A DNA stretch of 64,000 nucleotides from Blastobasis lacticolella (taxonomy: Eukaryota; Arthropoda; Insecta; Lepidoptera; Blastobasidae), in NCBI GenBank assembly GCA_905147135.1, contig LR990041.1, forward strand, positions 9,299,907 to 9,363,906, in the 5' to 3' direction. Within the stretch, counting starts at the first letter, position 1; each line of letters opens with the position of its first letter. A model generated the notes under the pieces. That model was not told where the DNA came from. It worked only from the letters and a program-made list of their open reading frames with translations, and did no database searches. Below, piece after piece: positions 59,001-64,000 of this stretch. Both the position numbers and the translations under genes were made by a program.

Positions 59001-59245
59001 CTTCATTCCATCATGGTTGACTTTTTTTATTATAATTACCAGATGTTTTTAGTATTGATTTGTTAGCTGCTTGGATATTATCTAACATCAGTGAATTGGT
59101 GTACAACGTCTGTGATAGAAGAATCTACGTTTGATTTTAAATCTATTAACCTAGAAATGTTAATATCTACCTCTTCTCGAAACTTTGACCAATCAGCATC
59201 GTGAAATTTCAATTTTTTAGGAAATTTTATCTCATTTGGAGGAGA

Positions 59246-59653
59246 TTACTCAATTTGGGATTGAATTAAGATTAAAAAGTGGTCACTGTCGTGCAGATCT
59301 TCCAAGGCATTCCACTCAAAATATGATACTATATTTTGTAAAGCAAAAGTTAGATCTATAACACTAGTACTTCTCGTGTTGCTGTTAAAGTGTGTTGGTT
59401 GCCCGGAATTTAGTACAAGGATATCTTTATTGTTATCTAGCCAGTCTGCAACTAATCTACCTCTGGTGTCACACTTTTCAGAACCCCAAAAGAAGTGGTG
59501 ACTATTAAAATCTCCGATAATGATGAAGGGTGTCGGAAGTTGAGTGATCAAGTCATTTAAATCGTTTGTATTTAAAGGACTACTATTAGAAAGATAAATA
59601 TTATATATTGTGATATTTAACGGGAATTTAATTTGGATTGTTACTGCCTCCAA
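59246..59653 (-). pseudogene. APE endonuclease domain of I-like element
   Basis: 135 codons open. IIIGDFNSHHFFWGSEK holds the Asp/Asn box; TSVIDLTFALQN and DSDHFLILIQ hold the later Asp and the catalytic His. Intact within itself, but the rest of ORF2 is broken. Confidence 0.85.
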
Positions 59654-60206
59654 ATGTGTGTTTAATTGTACTTAACAAGGAATGGTGTATGGTTTTATAA
59701 AAATTGCTTCACCGCACTTCACCGCTAGCATTACCAATTAGGATTCGATTTTTATGGAATGTTTCATAACCTTTTAATGATGCGCAATAGTAAGAAGAGA
59801 AATTTGTTTCTTGTAAACAAATGCAGGCTGGACTCACCTGGTTAATCAACAATTTAATATTTTATAATCTTGCATAGTATCCATTTACATTCCACTGTAA
59901 GGGTTCATAAATGTATAAACTATTACAAAAGTATATAATAGTGTATTATCTATATTTGTTTTTATATAAGTATATATTATAAAAAGGGAAAAAATGTATA
60001 CTTTAATTAAGTGCTAATGGTGTTATTAATTATCTCATGGAGTTTTCTGATAGGCGGGAGCATCTATTTTTTAGACTTTTATTCATTTTTGATTGTAGCT
60101 TGTTGCACATGTTAATGAGGTCTTTGACATTATCTGTATATGAATAGACCACTTCTTTGACATTTTGTTTTCCTCTTATGCTATCTATTAAACTTATGAA
60201 CTGGTC

Positions 60207-60713
60207 CTACTCTAAGGGAAAAGTTGCTGTGTCTTTTTCTGTCAAGTTATTCTGTATATCTGTCCAGACCTCTTCCTCTCCTCTAGGATTAATTTTCTTT
60301 AGCTTTTTCTTTATTCTTGTCCTTTCCTCGGTATCCTCCAGTGAGATATTACTAGATGACTCATCAGTTTCGAGGTCCATAACTTCCGAGTCGTCTTCTT
60401 TTGAGCAATGCACCTTTACTCCATATAAAGGTTTTAGAAACTCGGTATTTGTAGATTCGGTAGTAGTAGGCGAGTGAATGCGTTTTATACCCTTCGAATT
60501 TCCTTGTGACGGTTGTGATATTGTGTCTGGGATAGGGATTAATGATAGTAAATCGTTGTTTCTATTAAATATTTTAGTTATTTCTTCCTCTAATTGTGTT
60601 TCTGGGCCGATTGAATTTTGGGGGCAAATTTTTGCTAAATGTCCCATACTATTACAGGAAAAACATTTAAGCGAGTCAGTAGAGACGTTAATCCAATAAT
60701 TGGTGGATACCAA
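60207..60713 (-). pseudogene. Gag-like ORF1 fragment with CCHC knuckle
   Basis: 168 codons; CFSCNSMGHLAKIC is a regular C-x2-C-x4-H-x4-C knuckle, followed by an acidic Ser/Glu-rich tail. The N-terminal part of ORF1 lies in a separate frame at 60882-61247. Confidence 0.8.
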
Positions 60714-61287
60714 GGATTCAAACGTTATCTGGAATGATTCGGGGAGGCTTTTCTCGTCCTCGGGAGAAACATAGAGTTGTCTTCGGAAACTCAGTACGTG
60801 TGAAAATCCGGGTCCGTTACGCCATTTTTCATAAAAGTAATTTATGATATTATTTTGACATTCAATTCTTTAAATTTTTTTTTAATTTATGTAATATGGG
60901 ATAACGGGACAAACATTAGACAGAACAATCCTTTTGTTTCTAGTAATTAATGGTTTTAGAGTTTTAACTTGGACAGTTATTTCCTTTTTCCCGTCTATGA
61001 GCTCGTCTGCTGTTTTTTTCGAGTCCGTATAGATACATATGCGAGAGATAAAACGGATACATGTCGTAGGTATAACAGAGGATAAGCAAGTAGAATCCAA
61101 GATTATAGCTTGATCTTTCTTAGGGAAACATGTTGTCGAGGTTACGTTAGCATAACTTGTTGTTTTCGTGGAACTATAAGACTTTTGTTGCAACTTTGAG
61201 GTTTGTTGAGACGTTGGGGTATTTTGTGACGTTGGGATGGGATTCATTTTGTTATCAGGGGCTCCTGGTTAACAGGAGTTACCCTTA

Positions 61288-61312
61288 GATAGATAGATAG
61301 ATAGATATATCC
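61288..61312. repeat. (GATA)n microsatellite at element junction
   Basis: About six gata units. On the minus strand it reads as a (TATC)n tail and sits just between the end of the element to the right and the 5' end of the element to the left, as expected of a retrotransposon 3' tail. Confidence 0.7.
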
Positions 61313-61379
61313 GGGCCATTTTCCGCATTCAGGCGAACTCGCGCCCATTTTGCGTGGATATGGTATACTCCAAGATACC

Positions 61380-62220
61380 CTATTGTTCCTGCCATCCCAA
61401 CTCCTCCAGGAAACGCAGCAATCCTTTTAGCTTTGCAAACGTCTCTGGAAGGGTTTGTGGTTGTCCGAGATGCTCATGCCTGTATGATGCCACCCCCTCG
61501 CATGTCTGCAGGATATGTGCTGCTGTCTCTTCCTCCCTCAGGCAGGCTCTGCACAAGGGGCTGTCGGTGAGACCTATGGTGAAGAGGTGTTTATTAAATG
61601 GACCGTGTCCCGTTAAAGCTCCGGTTACCAGACGGAGTTGCTTTTTGGTTAGTTTTAAGAGCCTTTCAGAAAGGGGAGGGTTAATTTTCGGTAGAGCCTC
61701 CTTGGCTTGTCTGCATTCCTCTAGTGATGACCAGAGTTGGTTATGTTTTACCTTGATTCTATCCATCAGGTGTTTACGGGTCCATGCAAATGGCATAGGT
61801 ATAATTGGTTCCGGGCCTGTGGGCTTCGTACTTGAGCCTCTTCTGGCCAACTCGTCAGCTGCGTCGTTCCCTCTCGATCCGCTGTGTCCTTTAATCCATT
61901 GTAGGGTTATGGGATTTGTTTTACATACCTCATTTAAGCATTTGCGGCAGTCGAGTAGAAGCCCCGAGGTTGTGTTGTTGTTTTCAAGGGCCATAAGTAC
62001 TGCCCTGCTGTCTAATAAGATCCTAATAGGCTGTTGTTCTACCTTCTTGTCCCGTACCGTGTGTGTGGTTAGGATAATTCCCATGCACTCCGGTTGAAAG
62101 ATCGTGTTGTACTTACCCAGTGGGGCAGCTATTTTAATGTTTAGGTCTTCGGAGAAAACTCCGCAACCTGTACCTGAGTCTGTTTTGGACCCGTCAGTAA
62201 AGATCCTTACTTCTCGTATG
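61380..62220 (-). pseudogene. RNase H domain of the right-hand non-LTR element
   Basis: Open from ~62220 to a stop at 61380. TDGSKTDSGTGCGVF opens the domain, IRILLDSRAVLMALENNN and WIKGHSGSRGNDAADELARR complete it, and GPFNKHLFTIGLTDSPLCR with a downstream Cys-His cluster forms the usual C-terminal zinc region. Internal ATG at 62084 is not the real start. Confidence 0.85.
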
Positions 62221-62793
62221 TTTTAGCCCTCCCGCGGGTCCTCGTACAGTTGGATCTTTTACTTCTTGACCGTTTCTACCTGCTTTGATATTCGGTCGCT
62301 AATGGCCTCCATCATTGGTTCCACTTTTGTTTCATCGTAGTAAAGTACCGTATGCGGGAGCGACACTTTGTCCAATAGATTTGAGTGTTTTAAACGTACC
62401 ATAGCTATTGTTGCCTCTTGTTGTACGTGAAGGCGGAGTGGTGTTAGGTTGAGCATAGCTTCCAGGGCTGCAGTTGGGGTTGTCCTCATGCAGCCGCTAA
62501 CTGCCATGCAGGCTAGCCTTTGCAGTTTTTGTAATTTTGCTATTGTGGTGGATTGCTTGGTTTTAGTCCACCATACTACCGCTCCGTAGCAGAACATAGG
62601 CCTAATTCCTTTTTTGTATAGCCACATTATGACTTTGGGGGATAGTCCCCAGGTCTTCCCTATCATCCTCCTGCATTACCAGAAGGATATTGTAGCTTTG
62701 TTGTACCTTGATTCAATGTGGTTGTTCCAGGTTAATTTGTTATCAAGTATTACTCCTAAATATTTTACCTCCGTTGATAGAGTAAGTTGTGTT

Positions 62794-63270
62794 TTAGAGA
62801 CTGGGTAGTCTATAGTTACCTAAAATCCGTTTATTCGTAAACATTACCATCTCTGTCTTCGTTCGATTAACTGAGAGTCCATACTCATTACACCACAGTT
62901 CCACCATTTTCAGAGCCCTCTGTGTAACTCCAGTGACGGTGTCCGCGTTGTTTCCAGTAATGAGTATGGCCAGATCATCAGCATAACCTACTGTGAAAAA
63001 ATAATTAGAGTTTAGTTTAGATATTAGTGTATTAGCCACCAAATTCCATAGAAGAGGTGACAGGACTCCACCTTGTGGGCAACCTCTTACCACTGATACC
63101 TGTTTGTTAGGATTACTATCTAGTTGAATGACTCTTTTGCTAAGCATGTTCTCTATCCATCCCGAGATAGTTACCGGGACATTGTGTTTATTTAATGCGT
63201 TTTTAATGCTTGTGAAGTTAGTTTTGTCAAAGGCCCCCTCTATATCTATAAAAGTACCTAGACATATTGC
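62794..63270 (-). pseudogene. Reverse transcriptase palm of the right-hand element
   Basis: Continuous frame with FIDIEGAFDKTNF (motif A Asp), VRGCPQGGVLSPLLWNLVA and GYADDLAI (catalytic Asp pair), then WCNEYGLSVNRTKTEMVMF. All RT catalytic residues are intact; a frameshift follows at ~62794-62700. Confidence 0.87.
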
Positions 63271-64000
63271 TTTATTTTGAATTGCATTTTCGATTTTCCC
63301 AACTACTGCATGCAGTGCCGATTCTGTAGATTTACCCTTTGTATATGCATGTTGATTCTTGTGCAGGGGATATGTTATGAGTGCCTTATCTCTAATCTCC
63401 TTGTCGCACAGGCGTTCAAGGGTCTTGAGGAGGAAAGAGGTAAGACTGATTGGTCTGAACGATTTCGTATCGGTGTAATCCTTTTTCCTGGCTTTGGTAT
63501 AAAGGTGACTCTTACCTTCCGCTATTTAGACGGTATATATCTGTGAGCCAAACATGCTCTTAATATATCCGTCAGCAGGTGTATCATGCGTTCGCCTGCC
63601 CATTTTAAAAGTCCAGGGAAGATTTCGTCTGGCCCCGCTGTTTTAAATGTTTGGAAACTGTTAATGGCCCAGTTTACTGACTCACTGGTAACTACTTCAC
63701 TTGCAATTTTCCAGTCCTCTGCGGTGGGTGTGTATGCCTCCTCGGTGATATCCGAGTTGTTTGTATTGTGGATTTTACATCCGGGGAAGTGTGTTTGAAG
63801 TAGGGTTTTCTCCGACTCCTCAGCAGTGCTTTTCATTGTACTGTCTGGTTTGCGCAGTACACCTTGTTGTGTTTCCATAGGTTTGGATAGGACTTTCCTT
63901 ACCCGGTTTGCCTGTTCGTTGGATTCGATGTTGGTACAGTACTTTTTCCATGTTGTGTACTTCATGAACCTGATTTCTTTTTTATACTTTGCTTTTTCAT

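Larger units (their letters stand above)
56170..61275 (-). mobile_element. I-clade-like non-LTR retrotransposon, minus strand
   Basis: On the minus strand, from 5' to 3': a gag-like ORF1 start (ATG at 61247, MNPIPTSQNTPTSQQTSK) with a CCHC zinc knuckle CFSCNSMGHLAKIC (~60660-60620), an APE endonuclease ORF (59653-59246) with IIIGDFNSHHFFWGS and SDHFLIL, RT with SPGPDNIPNTIIKHLP (~58560-58510), DIEKAYEMVW (~58170-58140), LPQG (~57995) and LFADD (~57905), then RNase H with YYTDGSVKNGRSGCAI (~57045-57000) and the C-terminal zinc/helix region with LCIGHTNLTHIHL (56500-56460). The endonuclease catalytic boxes are intact; RT and RNase H carry stops and frameshifts. Gag + RNase H fit the I group. 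Confidence 0.85.
61300..64000 (-). mobile_element. RNase H-bearing non-LTR retrotransposon, runs off window
   Basis: On the minus strand: RT fingers region with TAGPDEIFPGLLKWA (~63650-63600), GTFIDIEGAFDKTNF (~63260-63215), CPQGGVLSPLLWN (~63080-63045), VGYADDLAIL (~62990-62960), then an RT thumb ORF (62666-62259) and RNase H (62220-61380). RNase H has FTDGSKTDSG, ECMGI, LLDSRAVL and GNDAADELA, so all four catalytic acidic positions (Asp, Glu, Asp, Asp) are present, followed by a CRAC...H zinc-like segment. The thumb and RNase H are in one frame separated only by two TAA stops (62256 and 62224), so decay is slight. The clade (LOA, I or R1-related) is not settled. Its 5' part lies beyond 64000. 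Confidence 0.85.

Noticed and set aside
61354..62097. 247-codon plus-strand ORF
   Set aside because: Antisense to the RNase H domain, which has all its catalytic motifs on the minus strand.

Overview
The window is eukaryotic and almost certainly from a moth or butterfly. It has spliced genes with GT-AG introns, several dispersed repeats that I recognise from lepidopteran genomes (for example the 'cccactgctgggcataggcctcc' and 'cataacagtccactgcaggacttcgggcctctccc' families), and many remnants of insect-type non-LTR retrotransposons. No prokaryotic gene organisation, tRNA or rRNA was seen.

Two host genes can be reconstructed exon by exon. They lie head to head with about 0.5 kb between their start codons. 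On the minus strand (14673 down to 11935) is a four-exon TMEM177 homologue, a mitochondrial inner-membrane protein linked to COX2 biogenesis; the spliced protein is 319 aa. On the plus strand, from 15186 to at least 56068 and running off the right end, is the HEAT-repeat condensin II subunit CAP-D3 (NCAPD3). I find 19 well supported exons plus one (exon 14) whose acceptor is unresolved. Intron phases agree at every other junction, and the product aligns from the N-terminus to roughly three quarters of the vertebrate protein.

The outstanding feature is the state of the NCAPD3 gene. Five of its exons (8, 9, 11, 14 and 18) have each seeded a local tandem duplication that carries exon sequence together with a splice site: 7 copies of 112 bp, 3 of about 260 bp, 2 of about 268 bp, 64 of 94 bp (6 kb) and 11 of 134 bp. 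The affected exons all lie in the part of the gene where codons turn GC-rich (exons 7 to 19); exons 1 to 6 are AT-rich and have no such arrays. Some arrays present the spliceosome with many decoy acceptors, others with many decoy donors, and the exon 18 array offers up to ten complete exons with both splice sites.

Layout: 1-5601, two copies of a foldback-like repeat, the second carrying a nested tandem MITE; 5602-9960, a decayed Harbinger (HARBI1-type) transposon with a nested lepidopteran repeat; 9960-11900, minor repeats; 11935-14673, TMEM177 with two MITEs in intron 2; 15186-39955, NCAPD3 exons 1-17 with their arrays, a Harbinger deletion derivative, and gag/protease remnants of a Ty3/gypsy-like element; 39956-52985, a very large intron 17 filled with non-LTR elements (two CR1-group-like copies on the plus strand, an RT-deleted R4/Dong-like element, and a minus-strand element with an esterase-type ORF1); 52986-56068, NCAPD3 exons 18-20; 56069-64000, intron sequence holding two RNase H-bearing non-LTR elements on the minus strand, the second leaving the window.
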